Assembly: GCF_018691265.1 (NCBI RefSeq)
Contig: NW_024881278.1
Location: forward strand, 8,019,501-8,083,500
DNA: 64,000 bases
Reading direction: 5' to 3'
Origin: Tyto alba
Lineage: Eukaryota > Chordata > Aves > Strigiformes > Tytonidae
Shown here: in pieces, positions 51,767 to 62,900 of the stretch
Position numbering within the stretch: position 1 is the first letter of the stretch
How the letters are laid out: every line of letters starts with the position of its first letter
Program-made: the position numbers and the translations under genes
Notes under the pieces: model-generated
Databases searched by the model: none
The model's input: only the letters and a program-made list of their open reading frames with translations
What the model was told of the DNA's origin: nothing

Positions 51767-52100
51767 CGTTGCTAGGCGACAGGGCGCGGCGAGGTGCCGT
51801 CACTTCCGCGGCGCGCCGGGAGTTGTGGGCGCCGCGGGCCGCCCGCCTGAGGCGGGGCCGGGGGCAGAGGCGGGATCGGCGGGGCCGGGGGCAGAGGCGG
51901 GATGGGCGGGGCCGTGCCGCCCCCGGGGCCGCAAAGGGGCCACCGGGACGAGGTACCGCGGTGCCCCAGGCAGCGCCGGCACAAGGCGGGCCGGGCCGAC
52001 GCGGTTTGAACCGTGGGCTCCGCTGAACCGCGGCTCTGCCGAGTGCGGGCCCGGCCTGCGCACCCATGGAACCTCCCCGAGGGTCTGAAATCTTGTTGCT
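51767..52100 (-). promoter_or_regulatory. NPHP1 CpG-island promoter with tandem GC-box repeat
   Basis: CpG-rich sequence just upstream of the NPHP1 start, which continues through exons 1 and 2. It contains two copies of a 27-bp unit (51851-51877 and 51878-51904, differing at the last base) plus a partial third (51905-51914). Each begins GGCGGGGCC, a Sp1-type GC box. No TATA box is evident. Promoter activity is inferred from position and composition. Confidence 0.65.
51851..51914. repeat. 27-bp GC-rich tandem repeat, 2.4 copies
   Basis: Units start GGCGGGGCCGGGGGCAGAGG, with a single mismatch between the two full copies. The repeat lies 85 to 148 bp upstream of the NPHP1 ATG and repeats a GC box. 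Confidence 0.92.
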
Positions 52101-52106
52101 GCCAGA

Positions 52107-52727
52107 TGTTACCGGAAAGTGGTAATTAATCCGCTCTCTAAGACTCAATTTTGGAGTTTTGGAAAGCAGGCATTCTTTATTACAGCTCCGGACGCACAAG
52201 GGAGAGCTCCTCCTAACGTGTGTGTGTGAAAATGAAACCAACAAGCATTTATACTACCTTAATCATACATATTCATTGCATTTTGATCATATTCGTAACT
52301 TTTCTGGGAACTCATTTAGCATATGTTAATGTCTCTTGCGCATGTCAGTTGGAGTCTTCAGGTGGTCGTCAGGGGTCTTTAGATGAAGGCTCGTAGTCTT
52401 CTTCACTGTGTCCGCCAGTTGACCCTTATACTTCTGCGCAAACTCAGTCCTGTGGTCACGTATGTCTTGTCCTCCAAGGCTGGCCTGGTCTGGTTTTGTT
52501 GCTAATTGGCAGCTTCTTTATGTTTCTTTGCACCTGCCACAAGGCCAAACAGTCTCCAGTAAGATTATTTATAAGTTCCTTATCCTACAGTTATTCCAAC
52601 AATTCCTCAAAAGATCAGTATTTGTTCTGCAGCACAATTGTTAAATAGTTAAAACATCTTAAATTGATCTTAATAATTATATTCCACAAATATCTGATTT
52701 TCTAATAATCATAGTTTCCAGGTATCA
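52107..52727 (-). mobile_element. Solo endogenous-retrovirus LTR
   Basis: 621-bp element starting TGTTACC and ending GGTATCA on the plus strand (imperfect terminal inverted repeats, TG...CA ends). It is flanked by an identical 4-bp target duplication CAGA at 52103-52106 and 52728-52731. Read on the minus strand it has a TATA-like AGTATAAAT (52248-52256) and then AATAAA (52176-52181) in proper LTR order, so it is oriented like NPHP1. No internal retroviral genes are present, so it is a solo LTR left by recombination. The family is not identified; a 4-bp duplication fits gamma- or epsilon-like elements. Confidence 0.85.
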
Positions 52728-52731
52728 CAGA

Positions 52732-53598
52732 AAGCCCCTGGGCTATTTATCTGGCTACAAATCAGCATTTCGTGACCTTAAGGGGCGCTGGGCACTACTG
52801 TTGGGGGTTTTTTTTTATTATTCCCACGGAACTTTTAAAACTTTTACATGTCAGTAATATAGTTGAAAACTGCACAGTGTGCAGTAAACCCTCCGGCGCA
52901 GGGCAGGAGCACCCCCTTCTCTCAAACTCTCCTGGAATTTGCCAGCGAGAGGAGGGGAGGAAGAAACGTGCTACAGGGACCTCCACAATCCCTTGTCCGA
53001 AGTGCAAAAAGAAATTCAGAGTCCAAAAGGCAAGCGTCCTCCATTTCATTTGCTCGTTCACCCGGCCAACGCGTGCAGCTATTTCACCACTCAGTTGCCC
53101 CCACGGGCTTTTTTTCACGCACATACTGTCCCACCGAGATTTGCCACCCGTTACAAGCACCTGTAAGGTATGCTTTCACTTATTCCAAGGAATAAACACG
53201 TTTAGGAACGTCACGGCGTGATTTTTGCTAGTGTAACGCATCGGCAGCACTCCTTGGCAAAGGCAGAGCAGCGCACCCGGAATTAAAGCGAGGCCGACCC
53301 GGCCCAGCCTCTTGAAATAGGGAAACGCGTGCGGTGCCGCCGTTCCTGTGCCCTCGGGGCTGCGTGAGGTCGGTCTGACGCGGCCGAGGACCCCGCCACC
53401 CGCGGGGCAGACGCGAGGCCCCGCTCTCCCCACTCCCACGGACGCCGCCCTTTCCCCGGCGGCTCCGCTTCTGCGGGGCGAAGCTGCCGGAGGAGGCAAC
53501 CGGAGGGTCGCGCCCACCTTCCCAAAACCCGCTGCCCGGGGCGGGGAAGGGAAAGGGACGGGGACGTACCGAAGCTTCTCCCGGGGGGGGGGGGTGGG
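52732..53598 (-). other. Region downstream of MTLN
   Basis: Between the LTR and MTLN. It probably holds the MTLN 3' UTR: AATAAA occurs on the minus strand at about 52814-52819 in a T-rich run. The part nearest MTLN is GC-rich and includes a 12-G run (53583-53594) five bases from the stop codon. No other gene was recognised. Confidence 0.5.
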
Positions 53599-53775
53599 TC
53601 AGGCCGCCTCCAGCTGCTCCTGGGCGGCGGCGAGGCGGCGCTGGAGGCGGCGCTGGCGCCAGCGGAGGAAGCGGCGGCGGGCACGGCCGGCCTGCCAGCC
53701 CGCCAGCACCCCGGCCGCGAAAGCGACCAGCAGCGCCCAGCGCACCGCCCGCGGCCGCAGCGCCTCCAGCACCAT
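53599..53775 (-). CDS. MTLN: Mitoregulin micropeptide, 58 residues
   Basis: Single-exon small reading frame encoding a 58-residue single-pass inner mitochondrial membrane micropeptide. In mammals it promotes respiratory supercomplex assembly and fatty-acid oxidation and was long annotated as non-coding RNA LINC00116. The match to the known 56-residue mammalian peptide is in the membrane segment LLVAFAAGVLAGWQAGRARR (residues 15-34), then RFLRWRQRRLQRRLAAAQEQ and the C-terminal LEAA. The pattern is one hydrophobic helix (about 13-28) followed by an arginine-rich amphipathic helix, here with arginine where mammals often have lysine. The start is chosen because it gives the right length and is the first ATG ahead of the membrane helix. 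The gene is head to head with TPCN3, 178 bp apart, and next to NPHP1 as at human 2q13. The main uncertainty is whether an upstream non-coding exon exists. Confidence 0.88.
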   Translation of the reverse strand: MVLEALRPRAVRWALLVAFAAGVLAGWQAGRARRRFLRWRQRRLQRRLAAAQEQLEAA

Positions 53776-53953
53776 CCCCGCCTCACCGCCGCCTCCCGCC
53801 CCGCCCCGGAGCGCCGACACCGCCTCCCGCCCCGCCCCGGAACGCCCCCGCCTCCCGCCCCGCCCCCGCCTCCCGCCCGCTTCCGCCGGGGCGGCGGCGG
53901 CGGCCCCCGTTAAAGGCGGCGGCAACGCGGAGGAGCGGCGTCTGCTCCGCGCT
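53776..53953. promoter_or_regulatory. Bidirectional MTLN/TPCN3 promoter with GC-box array
   Basis: Only 178 bp separate the two start codons. The interval contains four copies of an 18-bp unit, CGCCTCCCGCCCCGCCCC, at 53790-53807, 53821-53838, 53849-53866 and 53867-53879 (last partial). Each full copy contains a consensus Sp1/KLF GC box on the minus strand. No TATA box is seen. Shared promoter function is inferred from geometry and composition. Confidence 0.75.
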
Positions 53954-56900
53954 ATGGCGGAGGTGGCCTCGCAGGTAGCGGGAGGCGTGGGGGGCGGCAC
54001 TCCCACTCCCGCGGCACCCCCACTCCCGCGGCACCCCTTTGCACAGCGTGCCCCGGGGTGGATAGTGCTCCTTAGAATGCCTGCTTTAAGTTTTATTCCG
54101 AGCTCCATCACCTCCTGTCTGTGCTTTTTTTTTTTTTTTTTTTTTCCCCCTTTCCACAGGATCTGCTGCTGGCAGCAGCGTTTGTCTCCGATGCGCAGTA
54201 CAACAGAAATATTCCCTTCAAGACCTCCCCGGAGGCAGTCAGGTGAGGGGGGTGGGGGTCCGTGTCCCCGCAAACACCCGCGCTGTCACGTCGCAGCCAG
54301 GCTCCGTGTCGGTCTGGCAGGCAGCATGCGGTGGTGTGGGGCACTCGAGCTGGGGTGGGGAGAACCACCCACAACTGTGTCCCAAGGGGAACAGCCAACA
54401 AAGTTTGGAGACCTCGGGTTCGCTGCCTGCCGGCTGAGAAATTTGGGTGGGTGGGGTGCAGGGAACTGCGTTTAAGGTGAAATGTGTGTGTTGAATGGGG
54501 CTTAGCCCATCTGGGAAAGGAAACAAAAAATTGTCCTTCCCTGAAGCAAAAAAAAAAAAAAAAAAAATTTCAAGACTGAAGCTGCAGCGCTCTGTGGGGA
54601 TGAAGAGTTTGGGAAGCTTGGTCAGCCCTCACCTATGTGGAACCTACTACTGTCCTCTTTCTACAGGCTTTATTATCTCTATAACCACTGGATTATGCGA
54701 ACAGCCACCTACTTCTTCATCTTTCTCAACCTGTCCCTTGCAGTGTTTGAAGAACCTGCTGTGTATCCGCTCCCCTTCCTGGTAAGTTTTCAGTATAGAA
54801 GCAGCAATGCAGTTAGCATTGTATTGCTTGGTTAGAGCAAGCAAGGGTTTCTTGCGTGAAACTAGTTGTCAGGGGTGTCAGATAATTGATGTTGATATTT
54901 CTGTTGATATCTTTGATTTACTGAAATGGGGACAAAAAAGGGCACAGGAGTTAGACGGGGACTACGGGAGCCATTGTGACCATCAGCAATGGCTGATGTG
55001 ACTGCAGACAAAGTCATGTTGTTTTTCTCCATCTTGGAGAACAATTCCAGTCTTCTATGTGACCCAAGTCCAGTCTTCATGCCTGAAAGCAGAAGTGGAG
55101 TGTTGCCCTTAGGACTGGCTTTTCTGTAGCTTTTATTTGTTCTGCACTAGTGTGTTTGAGAGATGTGCTCCTTGAATCCTAAGCAAACACAAATTTACTG
55201 GCTTTGACCTGCCTGTGGCAGGGAATTTCACAAAAGGAAGCCTGAAACTATTGCTTAGAGCCAGATATGTGAGCCTGTGAACAGCTGACAGCAAAACCCA
55301 CTGGAAAAACGCTGATTCTGTCTGGTTTTTTATTTCTCTGTACCCTAGCATGACCATGCTCATCTGAGCGAAGAGGGCTCGTGCTGCTCTTGGTTGTCCT
55401 GACTTGGGCCCCTTCTCTCTCTGCAGGTCACATCTATGGCCGAGGTGTTGTGCCTTCTGGTGTTCTTTGGCCGACTGACGCATTTTGCAAAAGTCACCCT
55501 TCGCAACGTATTCTGGAAGGATACCAAAAACATCTGCATCATGGTTGCAATCCTGGTGAGCTAGGCCTAGGGGACCCTCTGAGGTTGAAGTGGCCAACGT
55601 GGAGGTGGCTTTTCCCTCCTGTCGCTCTCCTGGTGACACAGGCATGATGTACAAGGGCTCTGCAAGAGTCGTGGCCAAATCAACCAACAGTTGGGCCTGT
55701 CCTGACAAACCTGTCGTGTGTCCATCTGTCTTGTATCAGGTAACCCTATTGTCTTCACCATCTAGACTCCTTTTCAACATTGCTTCTGGGAATTTTCCTT
55801 CTTTCTTCTACAGTTATGCCTAACAGATTTGGCCATATATGGGGTCCTCAAGATGTACAACGTGAGGAGTATTCGATGGTCAAGAATTGTGAGGCCTATC
55901 TTCCTGATCAACTTTGCAGAGAGTCGCCAGGTAAGGAAGAGATCTCGTGGGATGTACCCCTGGTGCAGTGTCCTATTTTTGGACAGCCTGCTGCTTCCCG
56001 AGATCCAGGGGATGTGCAGAAATGGCAGAACTTAGGTTTCTGTCCGTGAAGGTTTCTCTCGGAGGTGCCCTGAAGTAAGAATTTGAGATGGAGAAAAGGG
56101 TGTGTTTACGCTGGTGCTGCTTGGGCTCTGTGCAGAGTACCAGAAGACTTCTCCCTGTACCCACAGGCTTGGGTTATTGCTGTCCAGAGCCCTGAGCGTG
56201 CTTGGGGCTGGAACTAGAGCTTCTCACCAGCACGGTGCTGTGATGATTAAGGGAAGATCACTCTTAACAAAGTGTAAGACTGCATGGAGAGGGAGGAATG
56301 TTTCTTGTAAGGTCAGCCCATGGGCTGTGCTTAATCCAGCCTGCGAGAAGGAGCTGCCTCTGTTTGCAGACAGAGTTCGATGTTGTCCTCGGGAGGTGTG
56401 AGCATGAGCAGCACTGAAGACAAGAAAACTGTTTTTCCCTGGGTCAGGGCTCGGGTTACTTATTTCCGGAAGTCTCTCAGGCAAACAAGCACAAGTGTCT
56501 TGCTGTTCTCAGAAACTGAACTAGTAGTCCAGGTGGGTGATTTGGACTCTGATTCCTCTTGTGACAGGGAGATCTTTGCCCTGCTGCCTGACTTAAAAAT
56601 GAATAAACTGCTGTAGTGTGAAGGCCTGGGGGAGGGAGCAGTTAAACTCAGGGCATGTGTGTTTGTGGCCTGGAGCAATGGGCTTCTGTCCCTGACAAGT
56701 CCCCTGCAGCAAGGGCATCTTGGCAGTGCCACAGGCCTCTCTGTCCCTTAGGTAGCTGAATTCATGATGGTATGTAGATAGGGTCTCTCCTTCTACCATC
56801 TCCTCTGGGGAGATGGGGAATGCATCTCCCTGGAGACCAGGAGAGGCCTGGTACCCTTGCACAGGTTTTAGCAGAACAGAGCTGGCACATCTGGGTCACA

Positions 56901-59900
56901 ATCTCTTGTGCCAGGCAACAGAAGAGTACCAGTGTTTCACATTGCTTGCCTGTCCATGTGTAGGTGTTTGATCCAGATGGGATGTTGAGGGGAAAAACGG
57001 GTACCACCTTGCCTCTAAATGCTTCCCTTCTCCCTGGCAGATTCGGAGAGCCTTCCGCAGCATCCGCAACACACTGCCAGAGATCACCTATGTCTTCTTG
57101 CTCTTCATGTTTAGTCTTCTCATGTTCTCCCTCATGGCCTTGAAGCTGTTTGGTGAGAGGTATGAATACTTCTTTTACTCAGAGCTGGGTGGGAAGAATG
57201 CATGTGATGCTTTTGGGCAGGAGGGAACCTGGCAACTCCAAACAATTACTAGTGAATACAAGCACTGCTGATACGTGCAGTTCTCTGGTGGGATATGTGA
57301 TCTCTGTGATTAACTTCAGATTGTCCTTTTCCTCCTAGGAATCTCCAGACAGCAGAAGGCTTGCCGTATTTCAAAAACTATCTGGAAATTGTCTTTGACC
57401 TCTATGTCCTGGTGACGACAGCAAACAGCCCGGATGTCATGTATGTATGCTGAGCTTGCAGTTTTTCTGTTGTGAATGCTAGTGTCCTGCTCCTAGTGGC
57501 AGGACCTCTGGTTAGAACAATACTGTGTTCTGCACAACAAAGTATTTTGGAGTAGAAACAGGGCTTTTACTTTTCCAGCCTGCAGGGGTTTCATAAATTC
57601 TTGGCCATCTGTTTGATAAATGGTTCTGAACCACGGTCTGAGGTTAGGAAGGCTTTTAGAGAAGATGCATTAAAAATACTGCTTTCCAAATGACCCAGTA
57701 GCTGGTGAAGGCTTAAACCAGAGGGACAGACAAACGCATTCTTTGATTAAAACCCTTTTGTGAAAAGGCAGTGTGTGCTCTACTGTTCAGATGTCTTTTT
57801 CTCTCCTAATACTTGCAGGGCGTTCTAGGCAGACTTTTTTTAATCTGCACAGCTGTGTTTACACTTAAGCGAGGGTTGGGCTTTCCATCCTTACTTGTTC
57901 TAACTGGGTTCCAATTTTGGTTTGTACTGTGAAGGTGCCATCAAAGATGGGAGCAGGGAGGAATGGCATACTCAGTTACATGCCAAAGATGTACTGAACA
58001 GAACTGGGATGTTACAGGGACCCTGAGCATTTACAATGAATAATGCTGCTAGTCCCACTAGAGTAAGTGGAAGAGGAGGTCTGAGTGCAGTGAGGATCTG
58101 TGAAGCCAATAACTAGCTTATGCCTGCAACATCACCTAAAAACTCTGCACTTAAACATGGCTACACTGACAGAAGCTTAATCTCTGTGCTTTTTCTTCTG
58201 CATCCCTTCAGTTGGGGCCTGATAAACTAGGATGAAAACCTAGTGGAAGAAAAGTGTTCTCTCACTGAACGAATGCATGTTTTTTAACTTTGGTATTATC
58301 TGGCCAGTTTGATCTGGCTATCCAAAACAGTACTCGGAAATCCATCTGGAAGACTGTTTTCTCATGGCTTATATTTCCCTGTTTGTCTGCCTAGTAAGTA
58401 GAAATCTCTCTCCCATTCTCTAGGATGCCGGCATTTGACTCCAGCTCGTGGTATGCCCTGTTCTTCATTGCCTTTGTCATTGTCAACACTTATATCTTCA
58501 TGTCTCTCTTCCTGGCTGTTGTGTACAACAACTACAAAAAACACCTGAAGGTAATGTTTGGAGCGGTGAATTGTGATCAGTGACTGCCTGCTGTTCTGTA
58601 TAACCTTGTAAGGAAATACCTGGCTTTCCCTTAGAAAATGTCTGCGTCTGGAATGTGCAGAGAAGTGGCTTCAGCTTCTTGCCTTTGCAGTTGCTCTGCA
58701 AATAACAAGCACAGGTCCACCTTTTGTATCACAGGGATTGTTGTGAGTTCTTTTAGCATTTAACAATGAAACATTCTATGGTGCTGTGGACCCAAGAGGT
58801 TGCAACAGATAGGAAGCACATGTCTCTGCATTATTGCTGTTAGAGGCTTAGTCCCAGCTCAGAAACGCTGCCTATGTGTGTGAGACTGATTTTTGGTTGG
58901 CTATAAGCACACAGCATGCTTTTTCTGCTACTGCACATGTTCTTAAAGCAAGTAGATGTCTAAGTAAATCAGACTCTTGCTGCTTCTACTCAAACTGAGT
59001 AGGTGCAGTTTGGTACCTGTGATCAAAGGGTGAGAGTTGGAAATTCTGGGTGCTCCCATCAGGGGATTGGCTGTTTCTCAGTCATCAGGCTGCTAGGTCT
59101 TCCCAGCAGCTGCTCTACCAAGGCTATAAAGTTCTTTAGCCTGCTTGTAATCACGTGCAGAGGAGGATCTCCACCCCTGATCTCAGCAGTATCCACTTAC
59201 GCATGGGAAGCATGTGTGGACACTTCCTCTTTGCTTCTGCAGCCTGTGGACATGCAGATCCTGTGATCTTTGTCATCTCCTTCCTGTTAGACACTATCCT
59301 TTCTCTTTTCTTCCGGTTTTTCAATGCATCTCCCAGCAGCAAGCAATTTACTGATCCTTCCAGAGTGCTGTGCAGAGGGTCCATTGTTGCCCATTTAAAT
59401 AGCATTTGTCATCACCCCCCGCTGACTGTGTTGCACTTTGTCTAATATCACTCCAACTGTGTTCCTCTGAGTCTTCCATCTCTATGCCATGAAAATAAGA
59501 CACCTTTTTAATAAAAAAAGGAGGAGGAAGGGTGATGAAAGCTGTCTGATTTACAATACTCTCTCTAGAATGAGGTCCGTAAGCTGGCTTACATGAAGCA
59601 CCGCAAGATGATAGAGGCCTTCAACCTCCTGAAGGAAGAGGAAGGATCACAGTTTGTGGTTAGAGAATCCCAGTGGAAGCAGCTTGTGAAGCTGGTGGCT
59701 CCTGATATCAGCAATTCCCACCGAGAGCTGCTGCTACGCATCTCAGATGATGAGCAGAAGGGTTTTATAGGTGAGCAGTGGGGCACTGCTATGCTCAGGG
59801 GATGGGGGAGGACCCTGATGCCTCAAGGGTTTTGGCACCGGGACTTGTGGTCTGTAATGGACCCAGAGGGACTCCAGGCCCCCCCTCCTGCTTCCTTACA

Positions 59901-62900
59901 GATTGCTTAAGTCCTGAAAGGTGGTTCTTTCTGCCTATGCTGTAGCCTGTGTCATGTATGCTGTGGGCAGCTCTTCATGGCCATTTGACATCAGGCCAAG
60001 CTTACCATGGAGAATGGGACCTCCTGTTCTCAGCACAGGATAAGGAAAGTCTCCCTTGTTATCAGATTCCTCCAAGCAATGTGGCTTCCCACACAGTCCT
60101 CTGGAGCCTCTCACTCTGCTCCTGCTGGAGACAGGATATCAGGAGAGATGGGTCAGTCTCCTCATGCTAGATCGTGCCCATCCTGATCATTAAAAGGTTT
60201 GTGTCAGTTGCTGGCCTGCTGCTTGAGCCACTCCCCCAGGAGTGGGACAAGATGAGCTGATCGAGTCCTGAGTTCAGCCTGTTTGGTGGTGGATACCACT
60301 CTGGGCATGTGCTTTGCCTGCTGCAGTGAACGGATATTGAGTCTAGACTGCCGCAACTTGTGTGCCTACAGGTTTGCATTTGCCAGACACTGTCTTTCTT
60401 TAATGACAGCAGACTGATATGTAGTGCTCTCCCCTATTGTAGACAAGAAGTCCTTTGTACAACTGGCAGATCTCCTCAATATCCAGGTGATTACCCTGAA
60501 AATACGCAGCCATCCTCTGGGGCAGTGGATGCCTCGTGTGTACAAGTCAGCAGTGAGTCAGTTCCTGCGCAGCATGGTTAGGCACAGGTAAGCCTCTACT
60601 GCTGGAGTAAGCAGCTCTTAACGTTCAAAGGGCTGCAGAGCAGTGGTGTTGCAAGCGAATGCTCATCTAGGTGTCATGCTGGAAAGTGCAAACTGCATTT
60701 AGGCAAACATTGGTTTCTCTTTTTTTTTTTTTTAAAAAAGTGATCTGTGGACCAGCTCTGCTCTTGGCTTACCTTCAGTGATGCTGCAAAACTAGACTTG
60801 GCTATTGGCGAGTCCATACCTCTTCCAGTCCCACTTGTTTAGATCTTCTATAGGTGCTGAGAGTAAATAGTTTTTACTGAATGCAAAAAGTGCTTTATGA
60901 CCAGCCTTGAAGGACCAGGCTAAATGCTTCACTTAAAGGTGATCTTACCTCAGAGGTTGCTCCAAAGCTGCATTGTGCTGTTTCATCGGGTCTTACCAAG
61001 TTAATACCATGAGCTAGTAGTGCTGTTTCACATGCGAGTCTTCCCAGAATTGCAAAATCACTGCAATTGGAACATCTAGAGATGGTCTAGTGTAACCCCT
61101 TGACTTAAAACAGGGCCAGCTAGCGTAGGCTGCTCGGGGCTATGTGCAACTGGGTTTTGAGTATCTCTAAGGATGGAGACTCCATAACCTATTTGCAACC
61201 TGTTCCAGTGTTTGGCCACTCTTGGGTTAAAAAAAAAAAAGTTTTTTTGTTTAAATGGAAAATTCTGTATTTCAACTTGTGCCCCTTGCCTCTTGTGCTT
61301 TCACTGGATACCACTGAGAAGAGTCTGGCTCCGTCTTCTCTACGCCTTCCCATCAGGTATTTATAGATACTGAGATCCCCCTGACCCTCCTCCCCTTCAG
61401 GCTGAACAATCCCGACATTCTCCATGTGTAACGTCTCAGACTACCCTAACCTTTAACCATTCCCATGACCCTTTGCTACACTCACTCCAGTTCATGTCTC
61501 TTATACTGGGGAGCCCAGTTGTGGACACAGTACTCCAAATGTGGCCTCGCCAGTACTGAGAGAGGGGAAAAAAATCACTTCTGTGGAGCTGTTCACACAC
61601 CGCTTGCTAATGTAGCCCAGGATGCTGTTGGCCACTTTTGCCACCAGGATGCATTGCTGGCTCGTGTTCAACTTGTCAACTAAGACCCCCTCCCCGGACC
61701 CTCTGCAGTGCTGCTTTTCAGGTGGTTCACCCCCAGCCTGCCTGGTGCCTGAGGTTATTCCTCCCTAGGAGCAGGACTTTGCATTTCCCTTTGAAGATGG
61801 TGGGGTTCCTCTCTGCCCACTTCCCAGCTTGTCCAGGTCCCTCCGACTCCAGCACACCCATCTGTTGTACCAGCCACCCCTCCCAATTCTGTATAGTCTC
61901 TTGTTTTTACTCATCCAGTCCTGCTGTTTGGGAAATGCTGCTTGACTTGTTGGAAACTCGGTTGCAGTCAGTCTCTAAGAGTTTAACACAGAGAGCATTG
62001 GCAGTGGTGAAGGCTTGTGCTCTGCTTTGTGTTGGACTTTGAGGGAAAAGTTCTAAATGGCAATGTTTGAGAGGGGAGGTAAAGAACTTCTGAAATAACT
62101 GTGTAACTTTCAACTTCTTCTGGGTGGAAAACTGATTTATCTTTTTCTTCCTACAGGGGTTTTGTTTGGACTTACGATGTGATCATTCTAATAAATGCTA
62201 TCTTCATTGCTCTGGATGAAGAAACCCCTTATATTTCTTATGCAGAGTGGGTCTTCCTTGCTTTGTATATAATTGAGATACTCCTGAAAGTGTACACTTA
62301 TGAACCAAGGGCATTCTTTGGCAAAAATCAGTTCTGGAACTGGTGAGTGGAATGAATGTTTGTGTTAAAGATGAAGTGTGATAAAGGTGGTGTGAAGTGT
62401 GAGGTCTTCATGCTGAGCTCCTCAAGAACTGAAAGTCTTTTAGAGAAATGGGCTGCTTAACTCATGCATCAGGGTGTAATTAAATTGATTGTATGCATCA
62501 GGGGACATTGTGCTCTTTCCTGGCCTAACCTGGCTCTGACAGACTATTGTTCTCTGCTCTGCTATCTCAGTCAAAAGTGATTCTGCAGCATGTGAAAATA
62601 GTGGCTGGGCAGAGGAAAGTGTTTTGCTAAACAAAGCTTTCCCATCTTCCCACCCTGCAAGTAGTTTGAAATGATGCAGGGCTGCCTGGCACAGATGTAT
62701 GGAAAGAGGGGTCACTACTTTTATATGTCATGTGGCAGTTTAAGCTCCCATTCTGTCACCACAGATCTAACAGCACTGCCTTCCCTCGTGCTAGGTTTGA
62801 TACTCTCATCATCTTTGCTGCCTTGACTGCAACGATACTCAATACCACTCTGAAATCGAGTAAGTGCAGCTTAAGCAGTCTGCATGCATCTGGGAAACCT

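Noticed and set aside
51435..52244. 269-codon open frame on the minus strand over the NPHP1 promoter
   Set aside because: Low-complexity translation in a CpG island that crosses NPHP1 exons 1 and 2 and extends into the LTR. It is not conserved protein-like sequence.
53348..54475. 375-codon open frame on the plus strand over the MTLN/TPCN3 promoter
   Set aside because: It is an artefact of high GC, antisense to MTLN, and crosses real TPCN3 splice sites. Its translation has no recognisable domain.
61138..62042. Several open frames in TPCN3 intron 10 as possible genes
   Set aside because: They overlap an old reverse-oriented CR1 copy and show no consistent protein similarity.
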